Below, in pieces: positions 45,327 through 55,792 of a stretch of DNA of 64,000 bases. This stretch comes from Metaphire vulgaris. Lineage: Eukaryota > Annelida > Clitellata > Crassiclitellata > Megascolecidae. The notes beneath the pieces were generated by a model that did not search any database, was not told where the DNA came from, and saw nothing but the letters and a program-made list of their open reading frames with translations. The stretch covers positions 6,496,668 to 6,560,667 of the forward strand of contig CM030834.1 of NCBI GenBank assembly GCA_018105865.1, given 5' to 3'. Position numbers and translations under genes: made by a program. Numbering within the stretch: position 1 is the stretch's first letter; each line of letters starts with the position of its first letter.

Positions 45327-47895
45327 TGCACTTAGTTAGCTGGTAATCAAGTTCCTGGTTTTCGAAAGCCCTCTATTCTAAATATAAACACTAGCAACGT
45401 GCAACAACTCTGCCATACCCTCAGCACTCAGCAGAGGGCAATGCCCATGCCATTCCGAAGCCCAGATAAAGGAAGGTTGGGTGGGTGGCTGGGTGCAGAT
45501 ACAGCCACATGTAAAACTCCAATGTGATGCCACTGCTGACAGGCCTAGCAAGCCAAACGGGGTAAGCTTCAGCATGAAATGGACTGATAGCTAGGAAATC
45601 AACCTGGAAACGAAATCGACACTGTCTGAGGATCACAGGCAGACATACAGCAAGCTTCAATAGCAACAACATACACAAGCAACATGTAACAACAATAGCT
45701 ACTGGTTATTCCTGGTAAGGTTATGTAAACCTTCACCTGACAGCTGTCACTTGTTGCCAGAGTCCTTGAATGCACCTCTAAAAGAGGAGTGCAATCAAAT
45801 TGTCTATTACATTGCATTGGAATTGGGGTACATGTACCTTCTACTTTAAAAAATTGTCCATCTCTTGTGGCTGAACCTGTAATATAAATGAAGCCTACCC
45901 TTAAAAAACAAAAACTCCCGTGTAAGAACCACTGCACTCCATTTGGACTTTCATTCAAACCATGGCTCAGTTCGTGTGTTCTCATATTCGAAACGATGTT
46001 TCAGCTCAAACTAGACACCCACAATTCTGACATGAATTTAAGCACGGCGTAATCGCGAGAAGGTGTACGGGAGCCGGTCCCTATTCGGATTGGGACCGGT
46101 TGTGAGATTGTCCAAAACCGGTGAGTAGCTGGAAGGGTAAGGGTAGTAATAGATGGAGGAAAATTCATAATACTGCAGACTTTAAAATGTTTGAGACGAC
46201 GACCTTTTTCGGCACTTGTTTACAGTTTTCCCGCAAGTTATTTTCAGCTATATTACAGTATACATTACCACTAACAAAACGCACCTAATAAAACTTAAAT
46301 CCTCCCTGGAGAACTATGCGAAAAATGAACTTTAATGTCATAAATAATCCCATTAGTCGCAGTAACCGGAAGTAGAGACGGAGTAAAGATCAGCCAGGCA
46401 ATAGTCAATATCCGAAGGGCAGTGAGGTTAGGTTGTCACAGCTATCTGAGCTATGGAGGAAATGATTTCAGAAAAAGGAAGGATTTAAGCTTAGACCTAA
46501 AGACCTGGAGATAATGCAGAAATTATAGGAAGTGAGGATTCAGGTTTTATTGTTTGAAAGTGCACAAGTTTGCGGAGGGAAGCTGGGATTCCAAAGTTTA
46601 GGTGCGCGTATGAGAAGGAAAAAATGGTGGTGATCCTATTCTGGAATCCTGGCTACGCACTGTTTAAGCACAAATCACTGAGAAATTTGACAAAGTGCAA
46701 AGCTTTTACCGGTTCAATATTTCCTTTTGTTTTCGTGAAAAGAGGAATTCCGCCATCGCTTTTAAATGCCATCAAATGATACGCCATTTTTACCAGGCAA
46801 CAGCCGGAATGCGTCGACGGCTTATGTAGCGCTTACTACTTACTTTGGAGCCACGTAGATAAGTAAGTAAGTCAAATCTCGTGAATTTTATAGCGCTTAA
46901 ATTCAGGTACAGCAGTAGCTGATTATTTCTACGCGCTTAATCTATAGTTGAAATAGCTATAGCCGAAGCTTAGTGGTCAACCAGGCAAAGTACATTCCAG
47001 ATATCAGTCAAGAGTGGGAGTGGGGAAGCAGCAGACACGAGTCACACGACGTTGAAAAGATGTTGAAACTAAAGAAATTCCAGTTGTACTTCGGCTCGTG
47101 CAACAACTCATGAGTTCAACACAAGACTTATAGTGCCAGCCGATGTTAACACGAAACAAGTTAATTAATTTAGAAAGAACAATTACGGCCTATAACTTAG
47201 TGTCTGAAACGTTAATAATAATGTGATTTAAGAGCTTTAGGAGGTTATAAGTGAGCCTGCGTGAAAACCACTGTACAGTAGTAACTCTCCGCATTCAATA
47301 ACCTAGTTTTCCGAAATAGCCTTAGAATCCGTTTACTGTTTCAACTGTTACTCCCACCCAGTATTTTATCCAGGCCTGTTAGAGGGAGATTACCCCCACC
47401 CCAAACAAACCCCCCAATCTCAGCACTTAGGCCTACACAAATTTTGCATTAAACCGTGATTTTTACCCTCCATGCCAGCCAAGTCGATTCCCCCCATTAA
47501 GGCCTCAATTCCCCAAAGGCCTGGAGTCAGCTACTGGATAAAACACTGCTTCCACCTCGTCCAACATGTTCCATTTGTCCACAACCCTTGCATTAAAAAT
47601 TTCTTTCTATGCACTCATTCAATTCCCCACCAAGATATCCTGGAACTGCCACTCACCATCGGTGTTGTTCGTCTTTGCACTTTTTCTAAAAGCTATATAT
47701 CTTTTTCAAGAATGGATTCCATGCCTGAAGCCCTGAACACAATAGGCTATTCTAGATGAGGCCTTACCAATGACTTACAGTATATAGTTTTATGATTATC
47801 TCTTTATCTGGATTCACTATTGTCTTTTTCATCATTCCCAAATTTGGTTTCTTTTTCTGCTGCTTCCATACATTGTTGAGATGGATTAATAAATT
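45327..47895. other. Intergenic with weak LINE remnants
   Basis: Near 46870-46960 a TATAGCGCTTAAATTC word recalls CR1/L2 3' ends. At 47640-47800 the minus strand reads AWNPFLKK and LLEKVQRRTT, like a CR1-type thumb region. The open frame at 45599-45985 (minus) has no recognised domain. The first exon of FUZ should lie somewhere upstream of 40824 but was not found here. Confidence 0.45.
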
Positions 47896-50800
47896 AGTGG
47901 GTCAGTGCAAAAGTGAAGTAAGTACAATTTTATCAAATGCGAGAAAATGACAAAACAAGCTTGTATAAAGTGTGCAAATTAATAGTATGGAGTTTTCAAA
48001 TTAGCGACGATACACAATCATAGATCTAATTAGGCACCAATTAATCACAAAATACGGCATCCGTGGCATTATTCATACTGGGTAAAAGTATGGGGTAAAA
48101 TTCACTTACTCCACTATTGCATTATCAACTTGAACTTACTCCACTTTTGTATTAAACGACTAATTCATAAATACTTCAAACTGCAATGCTAGTTTAATGA
48201 ATAATCACTGATAAGTTCAAAAGTAAGTACTTTTACATAGAACATCATCACATATAGTTTATGTCCGACTATGTTCGACGTAGTTTGTCATGTACCATCT
48301 AACAAAAATCGCCAGTCTTTTCGGTAGTTGCTTCAGACGTTGAATCCTCTTGCCTGAAATGTCAGCACTACTGTCAGGTTGCTTGTCTGTTTTCTTCTTT
48401 GTCAACTTTTTTGATCCTGTCTTAGTCTTGTTTCCCTTCTGCTTAGGCCTACTTCTGTTCTTACAAGCATTTATTCTCACTTTTGTTACACTTGTATCAT
48501 CAGCAACTGTTTCATCCCTTTGCATCATCCTACTATCTTCGCTGCTTTCATCATCACTTTGTAAATCACTAATGCTTTCTGTTGCATCTGCTTCATCTGC
48601 TTCCGACCTTATTGCATTGTAAAAGTCGTGGTACACAGGTGGCACAAAAACTAATAACTTCCTCAGATCGCTTACCTTACATTTCTTCAGTGCCCTTGGC
48701 TCACTGTACAACAATCCGAGCTCAGGTAATACTCCTGATTTTCCCACCTTGCGTAAAATTTAGACAACGAAAAACATACTCAGAACTAAGCGTGTGCTTA
48801 AAAGACATTATGCATGGATTGTCACGCGAGAAACTCATCCATTTCAGATTTAACCATGCCACATTTGCTCCGTTGTCTGCCTTTTTTACGGCACGTTGTC
48901 TGCATTTTAAATAATCCAAGTGACTTCATGTCCTTCTGTTCCATTTTAACCACTGTAAACTTTTTACTCGAACAAGATACAAGATCCCGCCATCCTTCAG
49001 GATTCCATACATTTTGAGTGTGCCGCTTCTTTTTCTCGATTAATCCAAAATCTTGATCACAAACATTATAGGAGTGACCGGCTCAAAAAACTTGTGATCG
49101 ATCATTTCAATGGAATATTCAGGCGACTGAGCAATATACATCCACGTTAGTGCAATGTTTTCATTCCTATTCTGCCCTCCACAGCAATCACTGTACGCCG
49201 TCAAATGCTTTACATTCTGTGGTAAAGTCTTACAATAGTGCAGTAAGCATGATGCTACTTCACTAGAACCGTGTGAAGCGACAGTTTCATCCCACATATA
49301 CATCCATGCATGGTCGACTGTTGTGTCGTGAACAGCTAAGTTATAAGTCCAAAGCTGTCTCATGTAGTAAACCTTATTGGTGTTCAAATGCGGTGTAGGC
49401 ATTGTTTTCTGCAAATCAAATACAATACAGCGCTTGTTGTCATCAGAAGACAATGTCATAGTGTCTGTTTTGTAACTATCTCTAGCCAAATCAGCCTTTC
49501 TCAAATGCAATTCTTTCTGCGTTTCAGCCAATTTCTTCGCGGTCCCATCACTGTTTTCAACTGACATGCTTAGTCGATCACAAGTGCTGCATGTATCAGT
49601 AGTAGGCAAATCAAACGAAATATTGAACTCTTCGTTAAAAATTTTTGCGTAACACCACTTTTTAACCCAAGGCCTCTGATCTTCCTTACACTTCTCAACA
49701 TACAGATTGTACATTGTTGAGATTTAGCCCAGGACTGAAATACATTCGATGAATACTATCTCGCCGGCAGTAATGACTCCTGTAGCGTGGAAAAGACTCG
49801 ATGTGCTGTCGAACCTCTACCAACAGCTCAGACGGAACAGTTCTATGGTTGCCATGTTTCCCTCGCTGATCGGTTGGGCATGGAACCAAACACGTTTTCT
49901 TAGAAGTGCTCTGTGTAATCGCCCTTCAGAAATGCCAATAGTCTTTCGAAAAAATTCTCGACATACTCTGTGGTCGTTTAACTAGAATACATTACTACAC
50001 AGCTTCCTTTTTTCCGCTCCCTTGGATGGCCTTCTTGGCTTACTCTGTGAGGAACAAGATAACAGAAATCCGGTCTGCTGTTCCCATGAACCAAGCCGCC
50101 AAAATGAGTGAAAAATTTCTTCCTGTACAGCTGCTGAAATATTTTCACTGCATTTGAATCGACATTTGCAGTGGTGCTGTGAAAAAAGCTTAGCCCTTTT
50201 CACCATTCCATCTACTCCAATGTACTCTTGACCTGAATTTTTCATTCGTTTTCGCATATTTCTTTGCCAGTTGCTCACATCTCGAACTCTCTTTCTACCT
50301 CGGGCTTGAGATTTATTTTCTGCTGTATCTTGAGGTTCATCTGTCACAATGTCATTATCCTCGTCTTCTGGCACTGTAGTCTGATTGGAAACCGACTGCG
50401 AATCAGGTTCATTGTCTGGATCAAGAACGGAATTATCGGATCCATTGTATGACAATGTATCTGTCGCGAAAAAAAATTACGCGATTAAAAGACTGAGTTA
50501 TTAATTAGATTCTAATTAAGTAATTTGTGTATGTATAACTGATTTAATCACAACTTCACATTTTACAATAATATTGCGTTATAAAAAGCTCATTATCGCT
50601 CATCTTCGACACGCTAACTTCGCTCTCTAAATGCATTTAAATTCCGTTTAATATAACATCATTATTCGCTATATATTTATGTTTAGAACATAGTTATTGT
50701 TTCTTATACCTTCGTTGTCGATTACTTCCATTATTATTAAAATTCTTAAGTATTATTCATCTTCTATGCTAAGGTAAACATTACCGGTAATCACTTACTC

Positions 50801-50990
50801 CAGTATTGCTCTAACAGTTAGCATTACTTGTTACTTACTTCATTGTGACACGCTAGATGGCACCTCTGCTGTTCAATATTGCACTAACTCCACTCTTGCA
50901 TGACGTCAAGCACGCAATACAGGGTCATACTGGCCACTATACCCGGAACTTTAGAAAATGCTACTTACTCCATTATTGCACTGGCCCACT
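47896..50990 (-). mobile_element. TIR DNA transposon with decayed DUF7869-like transposase
   Basis: Inverted ends read AGTGGGTCAGTGCAAAAGTG at 47896 and, inverted, AGTGGGCCAGTGCAATAATG at 50990. Subterminal copies of ACTTACTCCAYTATTGCA occur at 48104, 48134, 50793, 50833, 50883 and 50963. The minus strand holds a broken gene: an acidic N-terminus and HHCKCRFKCSENI (50455-49982), EFFRKTIGISEGRL, RGKHGNHRTVPSELL (49889-49695), MYNLYVEKCKEDQRPWVKKW with TDTCSTCD, FDLQKTMPTP, WDETVASHGS and YSDCCGGQNRNENI (49714-49040), and LLVFVPPVYHDFY (48747-48259). This order is that of a transposase-like family I know as DUF7869 proteins; superfamily assignment (Sola-like?) is uncertain. Several frameshifts and stops make it inactive. 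No clear target duplication. Confidence 0.85.
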
Positions 50991-51033
50991 CGATTCATAC
51001 TTCTATGGATGATTACCATTAAGATCTGATAAT

Positions 51034-51387
51034 GGGTCGTCCATAAATTAGGCCTACGTCACGCGAATTTGGTACTTTTTTGACCCCCTCCCCTAGGTAA
51101 CGCGACGTCACAAAACGTCGGACCCCTCAAATATGACGTCACAACGTGCCGACCCCCCATTTTCGTCTTCCGAAAAGTCTTGACAAGCAAAAAAGGCCAT
51201 CCTTCTATTTTTTCCTCTCAAAAAACCCTGACAAGCAAAAAAGGCCAGACAAGCAAAAAAAGGTCAAAGGTCATGACCTAAATTTGTTTGCGTGACGTCA
51301 CATTTGCTTAAACTCCTTTCCCCCGTCGTCACACTTCGTCACAAATGGCCGGACCCCTAACCGCGTGACGTAATTTATGGACGGCCC
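51034..51387. mobile_element. TIR MITE, GGGCCGTCC family
   Basis: Ends GGGTCGTCCATAAATTA and TAATTTATGGACGGCCC are inverted. The left arm carries an extra GGCCTA after AAATTA compared with the right arm. Two to three copies of TGACAAGCAAAAAAGGCC lie inside. Related in layout to 11708-12110. Confidence 0.8.
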
Positions 51388-51810
51388 TTAATATTGTCAT
51401 ACTTCAAGAATTATTAAAAGACGTTGTACACTAATATAGCAAGAGATAATATGTAAACTTTAAGCTTTAATATCAAATTCATTACCACTGACATAATGGC
51501 AGGAATAAAATATCAAGAATTAGGATGGAATTATCAACATACTTCAAAGTTCAAACAAGCGTATCACGTGATTATGGCTAAATAGATTATGCATAACTAT
51601 TTTAATGTTATGTAGTCTACAACTATGATGTTTCCATTTTTGTTTTAGCTGTATATTTACTTGTCATTGCGTTATCTATAAATGACAATCTCCTTGAAAA
51701 TTTAGCAGCCACGTACGTCTACTAATAATTTTTCTGATAATCGGTCTTTGTGGTTTGCTTAACTATAGCTTTCATGATTTTTATTTCGTTAGAGTCCTAA
51801 TGCGCGGTAT

Positions 51811-51931
<121 letters not shown>

Positions 51932-52218
51932 TTCTCTCTTAATGACTTCTGGAAGTTCTGGTCATTGTTAACCCTCCGTTTGGTCAAAATATTCTGCATT
52001 GGTGACTGTCATGACTGGCGGCAGTGAACGTTTCTTTGATTCTGGAGGATTTTCAACCTCATCTTCTTTCAACTTCATTTGTGTTGCCGATCTGCTGTTA
52101 TCTGAAATTGACAACGCATTATTAAACTGTTGAAATATTTACAACTGTAAATAACTAGTCAAATACAAAGCACTAAGCAATGTGCAATGGACATAATGAG
52201 TAGAACGAGGTAACAGTA

Positions 52219-52667
52219 TCTATCATATTAAAATCGTTATTCTGTATGTCTGTTACCTTCAAGCGTTCTGATTGGTTGACTATTGGTAGACGGTTTAGTC
52301 CTTACGTCGCGATGCGTTCGAAGACGTTGCTATTGGTAACAATTGTTCGTAGTTTAGCACGGTTTAGTCGAGTCATTGCAGCGTCAGAGGGGGTGGGCGT
52401 GCGACGACGTTGCTATTGGTAACAATTGTTCGTAGCTTGAGGAAATTGCCCAATTTTAACGTACATTTTAACGTACACAAAAAATACGTGTACAGCGTCA
52501 CAGTTGCGTGATTTCAACGTACATAGACCTAATTATTACGTGGCGCAGAGCTTGGCTAGGTGGCGTATGTACAGTACATCATTGAAACGTTGTTCAGCAT
52601 GAATTCAATGATTGGGTTTTAGTATTATCCTGCACTGCGAGCGCGAGCGAAGCGAGCATCTTTCTAG
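52219..52667 (+). mobile_element. Non-autonomous Helitron-like element, copy 2
   Basis: It starts TCTATCATATTAAAATC after A and ends GCATCTTTCTAG before T. It aligns with copy 1 at 12410-12816 over nearly its full length and has an extra segment (about 52340-52430) that repeats the GTTGCTATTGGTAACAATTG block. No coding capacity. Confidence 0.68.
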
Positions 52668-52916
52668 TTACTAAAGGAAATCCATTGATCAGAATAGATG
52701 GTTTTTCTTAGTGCCGGATTAAGGAGAGCGGGGGCTGGGGATGTAGGTTTCTGGGGTCGCCAAATAACGTTCGACAACTTCGACAAAGTCCACAAGCTTA
52801 ATCTTAGTCGGAAATCGTTTTCCAGTAAAATCCTTGTTCCTTTTCTCACCAAAAGGAAAAGAGTCGTAACAAGACATTTAATCACTTCATACATCAAATC
52901 CAGTCTATCTACGGAA

Positions 52917-53223
52917 CAGTGGCGTAACTAGGGGGCGGGAGGGGGCACTTTTTTGACAGCCCCCGGGCCCTGGGCCCCGGGCGGGGGGGGCCGAAGAGGG
53001 GTATAAGCTAGGGTTAGGTTAGGGTTAACCCTAACTTAAACTTACTTAAACTTAACCCTAACCCTAGAAATGAGAAATGATGTGGTGAGGACCTTTTTTT
53101 GCTCGTCAGCTCGTCAGGTTTAAAAAGGTGGAGACGATAACGTTTTTTTGCTCGTCAGCTTGAGACTCTGGGCCCCCATGTCAAAGATGCCCCCGGGCCC
53201 CCAAAAGTCACTCTACGCCACTG
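52917..53223. mobile_element. hAT-type MITE with telomere-like core, copy 1
   Basis: Ends CAGTGGCGTAACTAGGG and CTCTACGCCACTG with the perfect 8-bp duplication CTACGGAA (52909-52916, 53224-53231). The interior has GGGTTAGGTTAGGGTTAACC followed by inverted CTTAACCCTAACCCTAG, then two motif copies near 53087 and 53130. Same family as 58034-58354. Confidence 0.92.
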
Positions 53224-53470
53224 CTACGGAATCTGATAATCCCACAACATCCTCGATCTACTCGATCTTCCTCTCAATGTAGCTCTTCTTTGTCCTCTGA
53301 ATCAAGCATCTCTCAAAATTTGCAATCGTGCTTTTTCATATGCTGCACCAGTGTTTTGGAACTCAATTCCAGCATCCCTCCGCTGTCTACACCATGATCA
53401 AATATCAAATTCTGAGCTGCAATTTCCTTTCCCTCTTGCAACATCTCCTCAAGTTTTTCACTCTAACCTC

Positions 53471-54574
53471 CAGAGATGTAGCAAGTACACAATGCTTCAA
53501 GTACAAGTACAAGTACAAGTACCTGGCCTCCGAGTACAAGTACAAGTACAAGTACTTGCATTCCAAAAACTCCGAGTACAAGTACAAGTACCTGGCCTCC
53601 GAGTACAACTACAAGTACCTGGCCTCCGAGTACAAGTACAAGTACCTGGCCTCCGAGTACTAGTACAAGCACAAGTACAAGTACTGAAGCCTCAGGTACA
53701 AGTACCGATCCTCATAGCCAAATTCAAACAGCAAGTAGGCCTACACTTTATTAACGGGTAGCTGTTTGTCACGGTTATTCAATAAAATGGTGCTAGAACA
53801 AAATGTCCGAGGACAAAATGTCATGGGGATAAAATGTCAGCGGAAAAAATGTCAGCGGACAAAATGTCATCCTAACTCTAACCCTAACACTAACCCTAAC
53901 CCTAAACCGTGACATTTTGTCCCCTGACATTTTTTCCGCTGACATTTTGTCCCCATGACATTTTGTCCGTGACATTTTGTCCTCGAACATTTTGTCCGGC
54001 CACGAATAAATTGACACTATTAGCATCTAAATATCATCACAGTTGCACTAAAAAAATAGAGAAATTAAGATTATTATTATAGTCTTGCATCGGTCATATT
54101 AGCCCTATGCGGTCTCGCGATCAAGCCAGCTTGGCTAAATACGCGTTTAATTGGTGCGCCAGAAGCAGGCACACTAAGGTCTCTAATGGCTGCATTATAC
54201 AACCTGCTGAACTCCTTTCTATTAACTTCACTGTTACAAAATACGATGGTATCAGTGACTTCATCATAAATATCGTTGAGTTCCAGGTACTTGGCCATCT
54301 GTGAGGATGTGCTTGTCATTAGCCTAATGGAACAGCATTGCTGGTACCCTTGAAGTACATGTAGCCAGAGATGTAGCAAGTACACAATGCTTCAAGTACA
54401 AGTACAAGTACCTGGCCTCCGAGTACAAGTACAAGTACAAGTACTTGCATTCCAAAAACTCCGAGTACAAGTAAAAGTACCTGGCCTCCGAGTACAAGTA
54501 CAAGTACAAGTACTAAAAATTTGTACTCGAGTACAACTCGAGTACAAGTGCAAGTACCAAGTACTACATCTCTG
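53471..54574 (-). mobile_element. hAT element with transposase fragment and AAGTAC minisatellites
   Basis: Ends CAGAGATGTAGCAAGTAC and GTACTACATCTCTG with the perfect 8-bp duplication CTAACCTC (53463-53470, 54575-54582). The minus strand at 54077-54330 reads LSVPASGAPIKRVFSQAG and LIARPHRANMTDARL, the hAT dimerisation domain. Arrays of AAGTAC with CCTGGCCTCCGAGTACAAGT units fill both ends. The left end sequence is repeated inside at 54367. A foldback element is inserted at about 53792-54001. Confidence 0.9.
53792..54001. repeat. Foldback element with telomere-like centre
   Basis: The left arm (53795-53870) and right arm (53909-53999) are inverted copies built of GACAAAATGTCANNGG-type units. 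The right arm has one more unit than the left. The loop is CTAACCCTAACC-type sequence (53872-53904). It lies inside the hAT element at 53471-54574. Confidence 0.88.
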
Positions 54575-54841
54575 CTAACCTCAAGTCATTTCTCTTGAAA
54601 AATCTTTTCCTCCATAGCTGTAACGACCCAACCACAGTGACCCTTTGGATTAAATGACCCTGTATGAATGATCCCACCTTTGGCTATATATATAGTTGCT
54701 TCATGCTAAAATTAAGCATCTATGAATAAGGAGCTACTTTGGTGCTGTTTTTGAAGGCGCTATAGAAATTAACGAGACGTGGCTTACTTATTTACTGTGA
54801 AATAGAAAACAGACTGAAAGCGAGAGCTATCTAATAGCTAC

Positions 54842-55177
54842 CAGGGCCGCCGAGAGGGTTCTCAGGGTGGCAAATGTCCAGAGACCCGGCGATCTGTTGG
54901 AGGCCCGGGCGGGTTAGGTTAGGGTTAGGGTTAAGATTACTAACTCTGCACACGTTGAAAGGTAGATCAGATGGGGACCCGTCGAAGGGAATACTTGTTC
55001 TTGCTGATGCTGACAAGCAAAAAGGTCATCGCCGCTTTTGGGTACTTGATTTCTTGATTTACTTGTTCAAAGTCGTGAAATGTCAAAGAAGAAAAAACAT
55101 CGACACCAGTTTTTAAACTTTCTAGGGGTACTGAGGCTACTCTGCCCAGGGTTCGGGAATATCTCTCGGCGGCCCTG
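54842..55177. mobile_element. hAT-type MITE, AGGGCCGCCGAGAG family
   Basis: Ends CAGGGCCGCCGAGAG and CTCTCGGCGGCCCTG are perfect 15-bp inverted repeats. Flanks ATAGCTAC/ATAACTAC match at 7 of 8. It contains GGTTAGGTTAGGGTTAGGG near 54911 and the motif TGACAAGCAAAAAGGTCATC at 55011. Its ends resemble those of the family at 20271 and 24671. Confidence 0.9.
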
Positions 55178-55375
55178 ATAACTACAGGCTACTTTTTGCG
55201 CTTTTCGGTTGGGTAATTTTGGCAGTCGCGAAAAAGTCCATCATTTTTGGAGTTTTCGTTATGATTTCACCCGTGTGCGTCAGGGACGTCATTTGTGTTA
55301 TACAAGAGAGATATGACAGAGCAGGTCAGCAAATAGAGAGCAATGCCCAACAATAATGGCCAGTCTTAACATTTT

Positions 55376-55792
55376 TCATCTTTTCGTTGGGGGCCGGTGT
55401 TGAGTCGGGGCCAGGGGCTTCACCCCTGCAGCCTCCGGTTTAAATCTACCTCCAGTCGACTCATACTCCAGTTCAAGGTAGGCCGGACCATCTGCAGGTG
55501 ATGTCACCGGTTGGAGATAGCCGGAAGAGTCTGTGGTCGGTGGAAGAGGGGACGGCTCCTGCAGTTTCTCCGGCAGCCGATAGATGGAAGCACCGGTGGA
55601 CGAACTGTCTCTGCTTTCTCCGCGTGATCGATGGAATGATATCGACTGTACAAGTGACGATGGATCCGGACTGTAGCGCGGACTCAGCGGTCCTGAGTCC
55701 GGAGAACCTTGGACAGTACTGTGTCTCGGAATGTTGAGACGCAGTAATGGTGTCGCTTCGGTCTTAGTTTCGTCTTTTGAAAACACATTTTC
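55376..55792 (-). CDS. EGFR: EGFR last exon: C-terminal tail
   Basis: Acceptor TTTATTAG. It encodes a Ser/Pro-rich tail of 138 residues with four Tyr in short motifs: YRLP, GYLQPV, YLEL and YEST. YLQP fits both YxxQ (STAT3 type) and YLxP (PLC-gamma type) docking patterns. Stop TGA at 55376. Confidence 0.92.
   Translation of the reverse strand, partial: ENVFSKDETKTEATPLLRLNIPRHSTVQGSPDSGPLSPRYSPDPSSLVQSISFHRSRGESRDSSSTGASIYRLPEKLQEPSPLPPTTDSSGYLQPVTSPADGPAYLELEYESTGGRFKPEAAGVKPLAPTQHRPPTKR

Noticed and set aside
45378..45985. Three overlapping minus-strand open frames, considered as FUZ first exon or a small gene
   Set aside because: No FUZ-like N-terminal sequence, no domain and no suitable donor in phase 2.
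48350..49017. Plus-strand hydrophobic open frames
   Set aside because: They are antisense to the broken transposase on the minus strand.
53020..53070. True telomere or interstitial telomeric site
   Set aside because: The arrays are a few units long, inverted, and lie within a MITE with its own target duplication.
53471..54574. CRISPR-like array of short repeats
   Set aside because: The repeats are contiguous minisatellite units without unique spacers, inside a hAT element of an animal genome.
55498..55737. 79-codon plus-strand open frame
   Set aside because: It is antisense to the EGFR tail exon, whose coding strand is supported by phase and motifs.
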